Shown: positions 51,915-61,067 of the stretch, piece by piece
Position numbering within the stretch: the stretch's first letter is position 1
Layout of the letters: the number at the start of each line of letters is the position of its first letter
Source: Pseudomonas sp. Q11
GTDB taxonomy: Bacteria; Pseudomonadota; Gammaproteobacteria; Pseudomonadales; Pseudomonadaceae
DNA: 64,000 bases
Direction of reading: 5' to 3'
Assembly: GCF_024494355.1 (NCBI RefSeq)
Contig: NZ_JAKNQY010000023.1
Coordinates: 1 to 64,000 of the forward strand
Position numbers and translations under genes: made by a program
The notes under the pieces: model-generated
The model's input: only the letters and a program-made list of their open reading frames with translations
Databases searched by the model: none
What the model was told of the DNA's origin: nothing

Positions 51915-53498
51915 TTGAGCGACCTTTTAAACCGCCGCCTGGCTCTGCTCGGCGAGCGCGCCAACCTATCCCTCCTCGAGCAGTGCCTGCACGGCATCGA
52001 ACGTGAATGCCTGCGCGTCACGGACACGGGGCATCTGGCGCAGACCCAGCACCCTGCGGCCCTGGGCTCGGCGCTGACCAATGAGCAGATCACCACCGAC
52101 TATTCCGAGTCGTTGCTGGAGTTCATCACCCCGGCCCAGGCTGACGTGGCCGATACCTTGCACAGCCTCGACAAGATCCACCGGTTTGCCTACAGCAAGC
52201 TCGGCGACGAGTACCTGTGGAGTCCTTCGATGCCGTGCCCGCTGCCGGCCGAGGAAGACATCCCGATCGCCTATTACGGCACCTCGAACATCGGTCGGCT
52301 CAAGTATGTCTATCGCCAGGGTCTGGCCCTGCGCTATGGCAAGACCATGCAATGCATCGCCGGGATCCACTACAATTTTTCCCTGCCGGAAAAACTCTGG
52401 CCGCTGCTGCGCCAGGCCGAAGACGTTGAAGCGAACGACCGCGACTTCCAGTCGTCGGCCTACATCGCGCTGATCCGTAATTTCCGTCGCTACAGCTGGT
52501 TGCTGATGTACCTGTTCGGTGCCTCGCCGGCGCTGGATGCCGGCTTCCTGCGTGGCCGCCCGCACCAGCTGGAACAGCTGGACCCGGACACCTTGTACCT
52601 GCCGTATGCCACCAGCCTGCGCATGAGCGACCTGGGTTACCAGAGCAACGCCCAGGCAGGCCTGACACCCTGCTACAACGACCTGACGAGCTACACCGAC
52701 AGCCTGCGCAAGGCGGTGGCGACACCGTACGCGCCCTACGTCGAAGTCGGCACGCATAAGAATGGTGAGTGGGTGCAGCTCAACACCAACATTTTGCAGA
52801 TCGAAAACGAGTACTACTCCAACATCCGCCCCAAACGCGTGACCTATACCGGCGAGCGCCCGGTCCAGGCTTTGGTGGCCCGAGGCATCCAGTACGTCGA
52901 AGTCCGTTGCCTGGACATCAACCCGTTCCTGCCGATGGGCATCGACCTCACCGAATCGCGCTTCCTCGATGCGTTCCTGCTGTATTGCGGCCTCAACGAC
53001 AGTCCGCTCCTGGAAAACAACGAATGCAGCAACGCGACGAACAACTTCCTGACGGTGGTCAAGGAGGGCCGTCGGCCGGGCTTGCAGTTGCAGCGCCAGG
53101 GTCAAGCGGTGGACATGCAATCCTGGGCCGTCGAGTTATTGGAGAAAATCGCGCCATTGGCATCGCTGCTCGACCAGAGCCAGGGGGGCGACGCCCACCG
53201 CCAGGCATTGGACGCGCAATTGGCGAAGGTGCGGGACGCGTCTCTGACGCCCTCCGCCCAAGTGCTGGCCGCCATGGCAGAACATCAGGAAAGTTTCGCC
53301 CAGTTTTCCCTGCGCCAGAGCAAGGCCCATGCCGAATTCTTCCGCGCCGAGCCCTTGCCTGCCCGGGAACAGAGCGCATTCGAAGAAAACGCCCGTCAAT
53401 CCCTGGTTCAGCAAGCTGAGCTTGAGCAGAACGAAGTGGAGGATTTCGATGTGTTTGTAGGGGCGTACCAGGCAAGCATTCTGGCGGTCAGTCACTAA
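51915..53498 (+). CDS. gshA: Glutamate-cysteine ligase GshA (527 aa)
   Basis: First step of glutathione synthesis, ATP-dependent. LEQCLHGIERECLRV is the N-terminal glutamate-binding motif; TDYSESLLEFITPAQ, HYNFSLPEKLW and EVGTHKNGEWVQLNTNILQIENEYY are family marks. I chose the TTG at 51915, preceded by AAGGAA at 6 bases, over a GTG at 51900; it gives the LSDLLNRRLALLGERAN start and the same 527-residue length as the P. aeruginosa protein. Monocistronic. Confidence 0.97.
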   Translation: MSDLLNRRLALLGERANLSLLEQCLHGIERECLRVTDTGHLAQTQHPAALGSALTNEQITTDYSESLLEFITPAQADVADTLHSLDKIHRFAYSKLGDEYLWSPSMPCPLPAEEDIPIAYYGTSNIGRLKYVYRQGLALRYGKTMQCIAGIHYNFSLPEKLWPLLRQAEDVEANDRDFQSSAYIALIRNFRRYSWLLMYLFGASPALDAGFLRGRPHQLEQLDPDTLYLPYATSLRMSDLGYQSNAQAGLTPCYNDLTSYTDSLRKAVATPYAPYVEVGTHKNGEWVQLNTNILQIENEYYSNIRPKRVTYTGERPVQALVARGIQYVEVRCLDINPFLPMGIDLTESRFLDAFLLYCGLNDSPLLENNECSNATNNFLTVVKEGRRPGLQLQRQGQAVDMQSWAVELLEKIAPLASLLDQSQGGDAHRQALDAQLAKVRDASLTPSAQVLAAMAEHQESFAQFSLRQSKAHAEFFRAEPLPAREQSAFEENARQSLVQQAELEQNEVEDFDVFVGAYQASILAVSH

Positions 53499-53522
53499 CC
53501 CCTCTTTGACGAGGACGCTTTT

Positions 53523-53611
53523 GTGGCGAGGGAGCTTGCTCCCGCTCGGCTGCGTAGCGGCCGTAAAATAGGCCTGCTGCGCAGTCCAGCGGGAGCAAGC
53601 TCCCTCGCCAC
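53523..53611. repeat. Inverted REP pair
   Basis: GTGGCGAGGGAGCTTGCTCCC from 53523 and AGCGGGAGCAAGCTCCCTCGC ending 53609, between convergent gshA and the aldo-keto reductase gene. Confidence 0.88.
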
Positions 53612-53624
53612 AGGGGTGTAGGCG

Positions 53625-54662
53625 TTACTCAGCCGACGAAGGCTTCTCCCACAGATTGATCCCGCCCTCTTGGGCAAACCGATCGATCTGCGCCAGTTCT
53701 TCAGCGCTGAAACTCAGGTTCTTCAACGCCCCGACGTTCTCGATAATCTGCTCCGGCCGGCTGGCGCCGATCAGGGCGGAGGTTACCCGTGGATCGCGCA
53801 GGGTCCAGGCCAGGGCCATTTGCGCCAGGCTCTGGCCGCGACGCTGGGCAATTTCATTGAGGGCACGCACATGGGCGATGTTCTCCTGCGACAGGTGCGA
53901 AGCCTGCAACGAACCACCCCCTGGGCGATTGACCCGGGCATCGGCCGGAATGCCCTTGAGGTACTTGTCGGTCAGCAGGCCCTGGGCCAGCGGCGTAAAG
54001 GCAATCACACCCGCGCCCAATTCATCGGTGGCGTCCAGCAGGTCCTTCTCGACCCAGCGATTGAGCAGGTTGTAGGCCGGTTGGTGAATCAGCAGTGGGA
54101 CTTTCCACTCCTTGAGCAGCGCAGCCATTTCCCGGGTCTTCACACCGGAATACGAAGAGATGCCAATGTACAACGCCTTGCCCTGCTGCACCGCCGTGGC
54201 CAGCGCGCTGGCGGTTTCTTCCAACGGGGTATCGGGGTCGAAGCGGTGGGAATAGAAGATATCCACATAGTCCAGGCCCAGGCGTTGCAGGCTCTGGTCC
54301 AGGCTGGCCAGCACGTACTTGCGCGAACCACCACCCTGGCCGTAAGGACCCGGCCACATGTCCCAACCGGCCTTGCTGGAGATGATTAATTCATCGCGGT
54401 ACTGCTTGAAGTCTTCGCGCAGCAAGCGGCCAAAATTGATCTCGGCGCTGCCGTAGGGCGGGCCATAGTTGTTGGCCAGGTCGAAGTGATTGATACCCAG
54501 GTCAAACGCCGTACGCAGCAAGGAACGCTGTGTGTCGATCGGCGTGCTGTCGCCGAAGTTGTGCCACAACCCCAGCGACAGCGCCGGCAGCACCAGACCG
54601 CTGCGACCGACACGGCGGTAAGGGATGGACTCGTAGCGATTCTCGGCAGCGGTGTAGGTCAT
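53625..54662 (-). CDS. Aldo/keto reductase, YghZ/GPR type (345 aa)
   Basis: NADPH-dependent reductase; E. coli YghZ reduces L-glyceraldehyde 3-phosphate and methylglyoxal. The tetrad is visible: Asp and Tyr in INHFDLANNYGPPYGSAE, Lys in IISSKAGWD, His in FYSHRFDPDTPLEET. The C-terminal LIGASRPEQIIENVGAL binds NADP. The length is typical. A 164-base inverted-repeat element begins 30 bases upstream of its start codon and so interrupts or supplies its promoter. Confidence 0.95.
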   Translation of the reverse strand: MTYTAAENRYESIPYRRVGRSGLVLPALSLGLWHNFGDSTPIDTQRSLLRTAFDLGINHFDLANNYGPPYGSAEINFGRLLREDFKQYRDELIISSKAGWDMWPGPYGQGGGSRKYVLASLDQSLQRLGLDYVDIFYSHRFDPDTPLEETASALATAVQQGKALYIGISSYSGVKTREMAALLKEWKVPLLIHQPAYNLLNRWVEKDLLDATDELGAGVIAFTPLAQGLLTDKYLKGIPADARVNRPGGGSLQASHLSQENIAHVRALNEIAQRRGQSLAQMALAWTLRDPRVTSALIGASRPEQIIENVGALKNLSFSAEELAQIDRFAQEGGINLWEKPSSAE

Positions 54663-54691
54663 CGAAAGTCTCTCTGTTCGGATGGCGGATG

Positions 54692-54855
54692 CTAGTGGCC
54701 TGTGTGGTTAGTTCGTTAATTCAAGTTCGGATGCCAGAAGTCCATAGCCAAGGCGCCGTGACGAGTCATAGCCCGCTATGGCGAGGAACAGCAACGCAGG
54801 ATATGGGCTTCTGGCGCCGAACTTGACTAACAGAACTAACCACACAGGCCACTAG
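54692..54855. mobile_element. MITE with 19-base perfect terminal inverted repeats
   Basis: TGGCCTGTGTGGTTAGTTC at 54696-54714 is perfectly inverted at 54833-54851, and CTAG flanks both ends (54692-54695 and 54852-54855), which fits a YTAR target duplication of the IS5 group. Subterminal arms AAGTTCGG-GCCAGAAG (54723-54740) are also mirrored (about 54807-54824), so most of the element folds on itself. The 156-base core contains no reading frame. It can only move with a transposase supplied elsewhere. The remaining 240 bases to the SDR gene hold no gene I can see. Confidence 0.85.
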
Positions 54856-55095
54856 GCGCAAACTAACACCTCACAGACGCCTCCGTCAGGCTGAAAGTTC
54901 GCATATCAGGTGTGGACGAGGGCTCGTCGACGCAGGTGATCTGCCGCAGATTGGCAATGCATCGGCCAATCAACGAGGAGTCGTCCAGCGCGGGTATTGT
55001 TATCAATTATTAAACAGTCAAGGCAACCGTCGGATATTTATCGCCGAGGGTAAACATGTGAATCTGGCTTCATCCACTTCAAAAGGACCCCTGCC

Positions 55096-55836
55096 ATGCC
55101 CCCTCAAACCTCCAAAGTTGCCATCGTAACCGGCGCCTCCCGCGGCATCGGTGCCGAAATCGCCAAGCAACTGGCCCTCGATGGTTTCGCCGTCGTCATC
55201 AACTACGCCAACAGCGCCGCCGAAGCCTCGAAACTGGTAGTGCAATTGCGCCAGGCCGGCCACCAAGCCATAGCGATCAAGGCGGATGTGTCCTCTGCCG
55301 GCGACGTCCGCCGGCTGTTCGATGAAACCGAAGCGCAACTGGGCAAGGTGGATGTGTTGATCAATAACGCTGGCACCCTCCAAGTGATGCCCTTGGCCCA
55401 GCACACTGACGAACTGTTCGACCAGACGTTCGCCATCAACACCCGCGGCACCTTCAACACCCTGCGCGAAGCCGCAGCCCGTCTGAACGACGGTGGCCGG
55501 ATCGTGAACTTTTCCAGCAGCACCGTTGGCCTGAACCTGCCCGGCTATTCGGTGTACATCGCCAGCAAAGCCGCGGTCGAATCACTGACGCAAGTGTTCG
55601 CCAAGGAACTGCGCGGCCGCCAAATCACGGTCAATGCCGTAGCCCCCGGCCCGGTCGCGACCGAACTGTTCCTGCACGGCAAGAGCGAAGAACAGATCCA
55701 GAACTTCGCCAAAATGCCGCCCCTGGAACGCCTCGGGCAGCCAGAGGACATCGCCAGCATCATCTCTTTCCTGGTCAGCCCGGCCGCCGGCTGGGTGAAC
55801 GGGCAAATCCTGCGAGCCAACGGCGGCCTGGTCTGA
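55096..55836 (+). CDS. Short-chain dehydrogenase/reductase (246 aa)
   Basis: Classical NAD(P)-dependent SDR. TGASRGIG at 12-19 binds cofactor, NNAG is at 90-93, the catalytic Ser is in VNFSSSTVG and the Tyr/Lys in YIASK (154-158). PGPVATEL follows and the C-terminus is VNGQILRANGGLV. The N-A-x-N-Y start favours an NADP-type enzyme similar to 3-oxoacyl-ACP reductase-like SDRs. Substrate is unknown. It is convergent with the BetT gene (12-base gap). Confidence 0.94.
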   Translation: MPPQTSKVAIVTGASRGIGAEIAKQLALDGFAVVINYANSAAEASKLVVQLRQAGHQAIAIKADVSSAGDVRRLFDETEAQLGKVDVLINNAGTLQVMPLAQHTDELFDQTFAINTRGTFNTLREAAARLNDGGRIVNFSSSTVGLNLPGYSVYIASKAAVESLTQVFAKELRGRQITVNAVAPGPVATELFLHGKSEEQIQNFAKMPPLERLGQPEDIASIISFLVSPAAGWVNGQILRANGGLV

Positions 55837-55848
55837 CGTTCAGCCCAA

Positions 55849-57849
55849 TCAGCGCACCAGGTGCAGGAACTGCATGTGCCGCTCGTACTGGTCGAGGATG
55901 TCGTTGATGATCTGTTCCTTGGTGTAGCCCACCAGATCGTAATCCTGGCTACCTTCGCTCAAGTGCACTTCGGCGCGGTAGTAACGGCGGTTGTTGAGCT
56001 CCTTGGAGCCCATGCCGCCGCGGGCGAAGGACGGTGTGAAGTAGCCGCGCATCTGCACCTGGTAGATGAACGGATGCTGCTCGCCGTGGCCGATCTCCAG
56101 GCTGACACTGTCGTTGGCCGGGTCTGGCTGGGTCACCACTGTCAGGCCTTTCTCGGCGAACACCGCTTTCACCTCTTCGATGGCCGGGCGTACCGTGGTG
56201 TCGAGAAAACGGTAGACCTCATCGCGGGACGGGAAATGCACCGCCTGACTCAAGCGCTGTCGCCAGCCGCCCGTACCCCGTCGAGAAGCCGACACCGGCG
56301 CCAGCGAATGCAACTGCGCGATCTGCTTCTGGGACTCGAGGTAAAACGCCTTGTGCAGGCCCCACATCATCAGCAGCAAAATCAGCGAGAACGGCAAGGA
56401 AGTCAGCACCACTGCTGACTTCAAGGCATCGATGCTGCCGGAGAACAGCAATGCACTGGTCACCAGGGCCGTCATCGCCCCCCAGAACACCCGCAGCCAT
56501 TTCGGCCCGTCTTCATCGGGGTTGCCACCCTTGGCCGACAACGTCGAAAGTACCACCGTGCCGGAGTCGGCTGACGTGACGAAAAACACGAAACTGATAA
56601 ACACAGTCACCGCGATGACAGTCTTGCTCCATGGATAGGTTTCCAGCAGCAAATAAAGGCTCATCGACGGGTTTTCCAAGGCCGACATACCCAGGGCACT
56701 CATGCCGTGGTTCAGTACCTGGTCGATGGCGCTGTTACCGAAGATCGACATCCACGCCAGGGTGAAACCCAGGGGAATCAGCAGCACGCCAAACACGAAC
56801 TCGCGGATGGTGCGGCCACGGGAAATGCGCGCAATGAACAACCCCACGAACGGCGACCACGCGATCCACCAGGCCCAGTAGAAGATCGTCCAGCCGCCCA
56901 GCCAGTCGCTGGGTTCGTTGTAGGCATACACGTCGAAACTCTTCATCGGCAGCGCGCCGAGATAATCGCCGATGTTCTGGATCAACGTGTTGAGCAAATG
57001 CTGGGTAGGTCCGGCAAACAGCACGAACAGCAACAACGCACAGGCCAGCAGCATGTTGATGTCGGACATGACCCGCACGCCTTTGTCGACGCCGGCCACC
57101 GCCACGATGATCGCCGCGCCCATCATCAGCACGATCAGGCCCACCTGAATCCATTGGGTGTGGGCGAGGCCGAACAGGTAATCAAGCCCGGAATTGAGGT
57201 GCAGCACCCCAAACCCCATGTCCGCGCCGAGGCCGAACACGGTCGCGATGATGCCAAAGCCGTCCACCGCGTAGCCGATGGGGCCATTGATACGTTTGCC
57301 GATCAATGGGTACAGCGCTGAACGCAGGGCCAACGGCAAATTGTGCCGGTAGGCAAAGTACGCCAGGGCCATGCCGACGAAAGCAAACACCCCCCAGCCG
57401 TGCAGGCCCCAGTGCAGAAACAGGATCTGCATGGCCTGGCGCGCTGCATCCGCGGTACCGGCCTCGCCTTGCGGTGGCTGCACCAGATGGGTCAGCGGTT
57501 CGGAGACACAGAAAAAAAACAGCGTGATGCTGATACCCGCAGCGAACAGCATGCCGGCCCAGGACAGGTAGCTGAATTCGGGCTCGTCATGGTCGGCACC
57601 CAGCTTGATCTTGCCGTAGCCAGACAAAGCGGTGACCACCACGAAGAGCAGATACAGGGTCATCGCCAACATGTAATACCAGCCGACCGTATTGGCCGCC
57701 CAGTTCTGCGCCGCCAGCAGCCAGGCACCGGCCCGCTCCGGCACGGCGATGACCACCAGGCCGAACAGCAGAATGAAGGTCGCTGCAAAGTAAAAAACCG
57801 GCGGATTCATACGAACCAGGCCGCTGGGTGGAAGGGACGTGGCACTCAT
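55849..57849 (-). CDS. betT: BetT-type choline/betaine BCCT transporter (666 aa)
   Basis: Secondary uptake system of the BCCT family for choline as an osmoprotectant precursor. About 12 membrane helices are visible, with the family core GWTIFYWAWWIAWSPFVGLFIARISRGRTIREF. The long cytoplasmic C-terminal domain (from about 510) is typical of BetT and is used for osmotic activation in homologues. I chose the ATG at 57849; an upstream start would add residues not typical of the family. A palindrome resembling a BetI operator lies about 90 bases upstream. Confidence 0.95.
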   Translation of the reverse strand: MSATSLPPSGLVRMNPPVFYFAATFILLFGLVVIAVPERAGAWLLAAQNWAANTVGWYYMLAMTLYLLFVVVTALSGYGKIKLGADHDEPEFSYLSWAGMLFAAGISITLFFFCVSEPLTHLVQPPQGEAGTADAARQAMQILFLHWGLHGWGVFAFVGMALAYFAYRHNLPLALRSALYPLIGKRINGPIGYAVDGFGIIATVFGLGADMGFGVLHLNSGLDYLFGLAHTQWIQVGLIVLMMGAAIIVAVAGVDKGVRVMSDINMLLACALLLFVLFAGPTQHLLNTLIQNIGDYLGALPMKSFDVYAYNEPSDWLGGWTIFYWAWWIAWSPFVGLFIARISRGRTIREFVFGVLLIPLGFTLAWMSIFGNSAIDQVLNHGMSALGMSALENPSMSLYLLLETYPWSKTVIAVTVFISFVFFVTSADSGTVVLSTLSAKGGNPDEDGPKWLRVFWGAMTALVTSALLFSGSIDALKSAVVLTSLPFSLILLLMMWGLHKAFYLESQKQIAQLHSLAPVSASRRGTGGWRQRLSQAVHFPSRDEVYRFLDTTVRPAIEEVKAVFAEKGLTVVTQPDPANDSVSLEIGHGEQHPFIYQVQMRGYFTPSFARGGMGSKELNNRRYYRAEVHLSEGSQDYDLVGYTKEQIINDILDQYERHMQFLHLVR

Positions 57850-57940
57850 GAGCGATGGCCCCGGAAAAGCGAAATCGTGAAAATCGAAAACGGACTCGGC
57901 AAAGGCAAGCCTCCTGTTGTGAGCGGGCAGCAAACCGACG

Positions 57941-57970
57941 GTTTAACTTGAATGAACGTTCAAGTTAAAC
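57941..57970. promoter_or_regulatory. Probable BetI operator upstream of betT
   Basis: GTTTAACTTGAA and TTCAAGTTAAAC are perfect 12-base arms around TGAACG, the size and symmetry of a TetR-family site. The core TGAACGTTCA matches the kind of sequence bound by BetI, the choline-responsive TetR repressor that controls betT in enterics and pseudomonads. No betI gene is in the window. The identification rests on position and core similarity. Confidence 0.6.
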
Positions 57971-58094
57971 ATGAAGAGGTAGCTGAGGACTAATCCCGGG
58001 GCTGGATGGCATGCTTCCTACACTAGCCCCTGGGAGCGTATGACGTTGCCTGGAGAGCATTCGTTCAGTGTTCAACAGACCTGACACAGACCCT

Positions 58095-58182
58095 GTGGGA
58101 GCGAGCCTGCTCGCGATAGCGGTGTGTCGGCGAATATATGTACCAACTGAACCGCCGCCATCGCGAGCAGGCTCGCTCCAAC
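58095..58182. repeat. Inverted REP pair
   Basis: GTGGGAGCGAGCCTGCTCGC from 58095 and TCGCGAGCAGGCTCGCTCC ending about 58181, in the 453-base gap between divergent betT and the D-cysteine desulfhydrase gene. Apart from this pair and the betT operator, I see nothing else in that gap. Confidence 0.86.
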
Positions 58183-58302
58183 AGGTTTTCGGTGCTCACC
58201 TCTCATGTGTCCGCCGTTTTCGCCCCCGGCAAACGATTGCCGGTTGCCCATCAATATCAGCGTGCCTATAGTCCATGGATTTCCTGCAACCAGTACGGCC
58301 CC

Positions 58303-59301
58303 ATGATCAAACAACAGCTGGCGCGCTTTAACCGTCTCGACCTGCTCGGCCATCCAACCCCCCTGGAAAAACTCGACCGTCTCTCCACCTGGCTCGGTCG
58401 CGACATCTATATCAAGCGCGACGACCTGACCCCGCTGGCCCTGGGCGGCAACAAGCTGCGCAAGCTCGAATACCTGGCTGCCGACGCCCTGGCCCAGGGC
58501 GCAGACACCCTCATCACCGCCGGTGCCATCCAGTCCAATCATGTGCGCCAGACTGCCGCACTGGCGGCCAAGCTGGGCCTGGGTTGTGTGGCCCTGCTGG
58601 AAAACCCTATCGGCACCGCCGACAGCAACTACATGAGCAACGGCAACCGGCTGCTGCTGGAGTTGTTCGACGCCAAGGTCGAATTGGTAGAAAACCTGGA
58701 CAACGCCGACGAACAATTGCAATCCCTCGCCGAGCGTCTGCGCAGCAATGGGAAGAAGCCGTATCTGGTACCGATTGGCGGGTCGAATGCTCTGGGCGCG
58801 CTGGGGTATGTACGTGCTGGTCTGGAACTGGCTGAGCAAATCAAGGACACCGGCCTGAATTTCGCCGCCGTGGTGCTAGCCTCGGGCAGCGCCGGGACTC
58901 ACAGTGGCCTGACGCTGGCGCTCAGTGAAACGCTGCCGCAACTTCCGGTGATTGGCATAACGGTGTCACGCAGCGAAGAAGACCAGCGCCCCAAGGTCCA
59001 GGGCTTGGCCGAACGGACCGCCCAACTGCTTGATGTACCCCTTCCAGAAGCCTTCAAGGTGAACCTGTGGGACGAATATTTCGCCCCCCGTTACGGCGAG
59101 CCCAATGCCGGTACGCTGGCGGCAGTCAAACTGCTGGCCAGCCTGGAGGGCCTGCTGCTGGATCCGGTCTACACCGGCAAGGCGATGGCCGGCCTGCTCG
59201 ATGGTATGGGTCGCGACCGCTTCGACGAGGGCCCGATCATCTTCCTGCATACCGGCGGCGCACCGGCGTTGTTTGCGTATAACGCGGCGTTCCAGGCTTA
59301 G
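58303..59301 (+). CDS. dcyD: D-cysteine desulfhydrase (332 aa)
   Basis: PLP enzyme converting D-cysteine to pyruvate, sulfide and ammonia; same fold as ACC deaminase. The PLP lysine is in LALGGNKLRKLEY (Lys51), with ITAGAIQSNHVRQTAALAAKLG and GSAGTHSGL as cofactor and substrate loops. I chose the ATG at 58303; the open frame extends upstream through an REP, which is not coding. The cystine transporter genes follow on the same strand, the same grouping as dcyD-tcyJ-tcyL-tcyN in enterobacteria. Confidence 0.94.
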   Translation: MIKQQLARFNRLDLLGHPTPLEKLDRLSTWLGRDIYIKRDDLTPLALGGNKLRKLEYLAADALAQGADTLITAGAIQSNHVRQTAALAAKLGLGCVALLENPIGTADSNYMSNGNRLLLELFDAKVELVENLDNADEQLQSLAERLRSNGKKPYLVPIGGSNALGALGYVRAGLELAEQIKDTGLNFAAVVLASGSAGTHSGLTLALSETLPQLPVIGITVSRSEEDQRPKVQGLAERTAQLLDVPLPEAFKVNLWDEYFAPRYGEPNAGTLAAVKLLASLEGLLLDPVYTGKAMAGLLDGMGRDRFDEGPIIFLHTGGAPALFAYNAAFQA

Positions 59302-59314
59302 TGAAGCTCTAAAT

Positions 59315-59402
59315 GTGGGAGCGAGCCTGCTCGCGATTGCGCTGGATCCGCCAGCATTGATTGGACTGACACGCCGCTATCGCGAGCAGGCTCGCTCCCA
59401 CA
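59315..59402. repeat. Inverted REP pair
   Basis: GTGGGAGCGAGCCTGCTCGC from 59315 and TCGCGAGCAGGCTCGCTCCC ending 59400. It separates dcyD from the cystine transporter; the AT-rich bases from 59410 to 59604 probably hold the transporter's own promoter. Confidence 0.88.
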
Positions 59403-59604
59403 GGGGAACATTCAAAATTCGAATACTTGTAAGATTTAATATTATTTTCCAATCTATAAAAGCCGTCTTATAGTCTTGCCACCGGCGTATTTGCCACGAG
59501 ACGCACAAGCTGCTTTGAGGCAGGATGTGGCAATCTTTTTTAATCGCGGCTACGCCTTCTCTCATCCGAAATAATGTCTCCATAAAAAAACACAGGGGCT
59601 TGTC

Positions 59605-60399
59605 ATGAATTTTTCCGCATTACGTCGCAACCTGTTGGTGGGTTCGCTGGGCCTGGCATTGAGCGCCGGTCTGCTGGGGCAGGCAGTTGCCGGTGAGCAA
59701 CTGCAAAAGATCAAGGACGCGGGCGTGATCAACGTCGGCCTGGAAGGCACTTATCCACCGTTCAGTTTCGTTGACGCCGACGGCGAGCTGGCCGGTTTTG
59801 AAGTGGAGTTTTCCGAAGCGCTGGCCAAGGAGCTGGGCGTGAAGGTCAAGCTGCAACCGACCAAATGGGACGGCATTCTCGCAGCGCTTGAATCCAAGCG
59901 CCTGGACGCGGTGATCAACCAGGTCACCATCTCCGAGGAGCGCAAGAAGAAGTACGACTTCTCCCAGCCTTACACCGTTTCCGGTATCCAGGCCCTGGTT
60001 CTGACCAAGAACAAAGACGCCATCAAGACCGCCGATGACCTGGCCGGCAAGAAAGTCGGCGTTGGCCTGGGCACCAACTATGAGCAATGGCTCAAGGAAA
60101 ATCAGCCCAAAGCCATCATCCGCACTTATGACGATGATCCGACCAAATACCAGGACCTGCGTGTAGGCCGTATCGACGCCATTCTGGTGGACCGCCTGGC
60201 CGCGTTGGAACTGACCGCCAAGGCCAAGGACACCGCCGTGGCCGGCGAACCGTTCTCCCGTCAGGAAGCCGGTATCGCCCTGCGCAAAGGCGAGCCTGAA
60301 CTGCTGGACGCAATCAACAAGGCCATCGACAAACTGCGGGCCGACGGCACCCTGGCCAAAATCTCGCAGAAGTACTTCAACGCTGACGTCACCCAATAA
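59605..60399 (+). CDS. tcyJ: Cystine ABC transporter substrate-binding protein (264 aa)
   Basis: Periplasmic cystine-binding protein of the FliY/TcyJ type. The signal peptide runs to about 29 (QAVA-GEQ). IKDAGVINVGLEGTYPPFSFVDADGELAGFEVEFSEALAKEL is the standard start of SBP family 3, with DFSQPYTVSG and VGVGLGTNYEQWLKEN further on. The stop overlaps the permease start by one base (TAATGG). The cluster with dcyD supports cystine/cysteine as substrate; regulation by CysB is likely from the family but not shown. Confidence 0.95.
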   Translation: MNFSALRRNLLVGSLGLALSAGLLGQAVAGEQLQKIKDAGVINVGLEGTYPPFSFVDADGELAGFEVEFSEALAKELGVKVKLQPTKWDGILAALESKRLDAVINQVTISEERKKKYDFSQPYTVSGIQALVLTKNKDAIKTADDLAGKKVGVGLGTNYEQWLKENQPKAIIRTYDDDPTKYQDLRVGRIDAILVDRLAALELTAKAKDTAVAGEPFSRQEAGIALRKGEPELLDAINKAIDKLRADGTLAKISQKYFNADVTQ

Positions 60400-61064
60400 T
60401 GGAAGAGGCTTTTCAACTCGCGCTGGACTCCGCGCCCTTCTTGCTCAAGGGCGCGTATTACACGGTCATCCTCAGCCTGGGGGGCATGTTCTTCGGCTTG
60501 CTGTTGGGCTTCGGCCTGGCGTTGATGCGCCTGTCGCGCTTCAAACTGGTGAGCTGGATCGCTCGCATCTACGTGTCGTTTTTTCGCGGCACGCCGCTGC
60601 TGGTGCAGTTGTTCGTGATCTATTACGGGTTGCCCCAACTGGGCATCGAGCTGGATCCATTGCCCGCGGCGCTGATCGGCTTCTCGCTGAACATGGCTGC
60701 CTATGCGTGTGAAATCCTGCGGGCCGCCATCAGCTCCATCGAACGCGGCCAATGGGAAGCCGCGGCCAGTATCGGCATGACCCGCGCCCAGACCCTGCGC
60801 CGGGCCATCCTGCCGCAAGCGGCGCGCACGGCCTTGCCACCTTTGGGCAACAGCTTCATTTCCCTGGTCAAGGACACTGCGCTGGCGGCGACTATCCAGG
60901 TGCCGGAGCTGTTCCGTCAGGCGCAGTTGATCACCGCCCGTACTTTCGAAATCTTCACCATGTACCTTGCCGCCGCGCTGATCTACTGGATTCTGGCCAG
61001 CGTGCTGGCGCACCTGCAGAACGTCCTGGAAGCCCGGGTCAATCGGCATGACCAGGAGTCCTGA
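60399..61064 (+). CDS. tcyL: Cystine ABC transporter permease (221 aa)
   Basis: Inner-membrane permease of the His/Glu/Gln/polar amino-acid (HisM/YecS) family with five predicted helices. The EAA loop is EAAASIGMTRAQTLRRAILPQA, where it contacts the ATPase. SFFRGTPLLVQLFVIYYGLP near the middle is family-typical. It is the middle gene of a three-gene operon; the stop is 3 bases before the ATPase gene. Confidence 0.95.
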   Translation: MEEAFQLALDSAPFLLKGAYYTVILSLGGMFFGLLLGFGLALMRLSRFKLVSWIARIYVSFFRGTPLLVQLFVIYYGLPQLGIELDPLPAALIGFSLNMAAYACEILRAAISSIERGQWEAAASIGMTRAQTLRRAILPQAARTALPPLGNSFISLVKDTALAATIQVPELFRQAQLITARTFEIFTMYLAAALIYWILASVLAHLQNVLEARVNRHDQES

Positions 61065-61067
61065 CCC

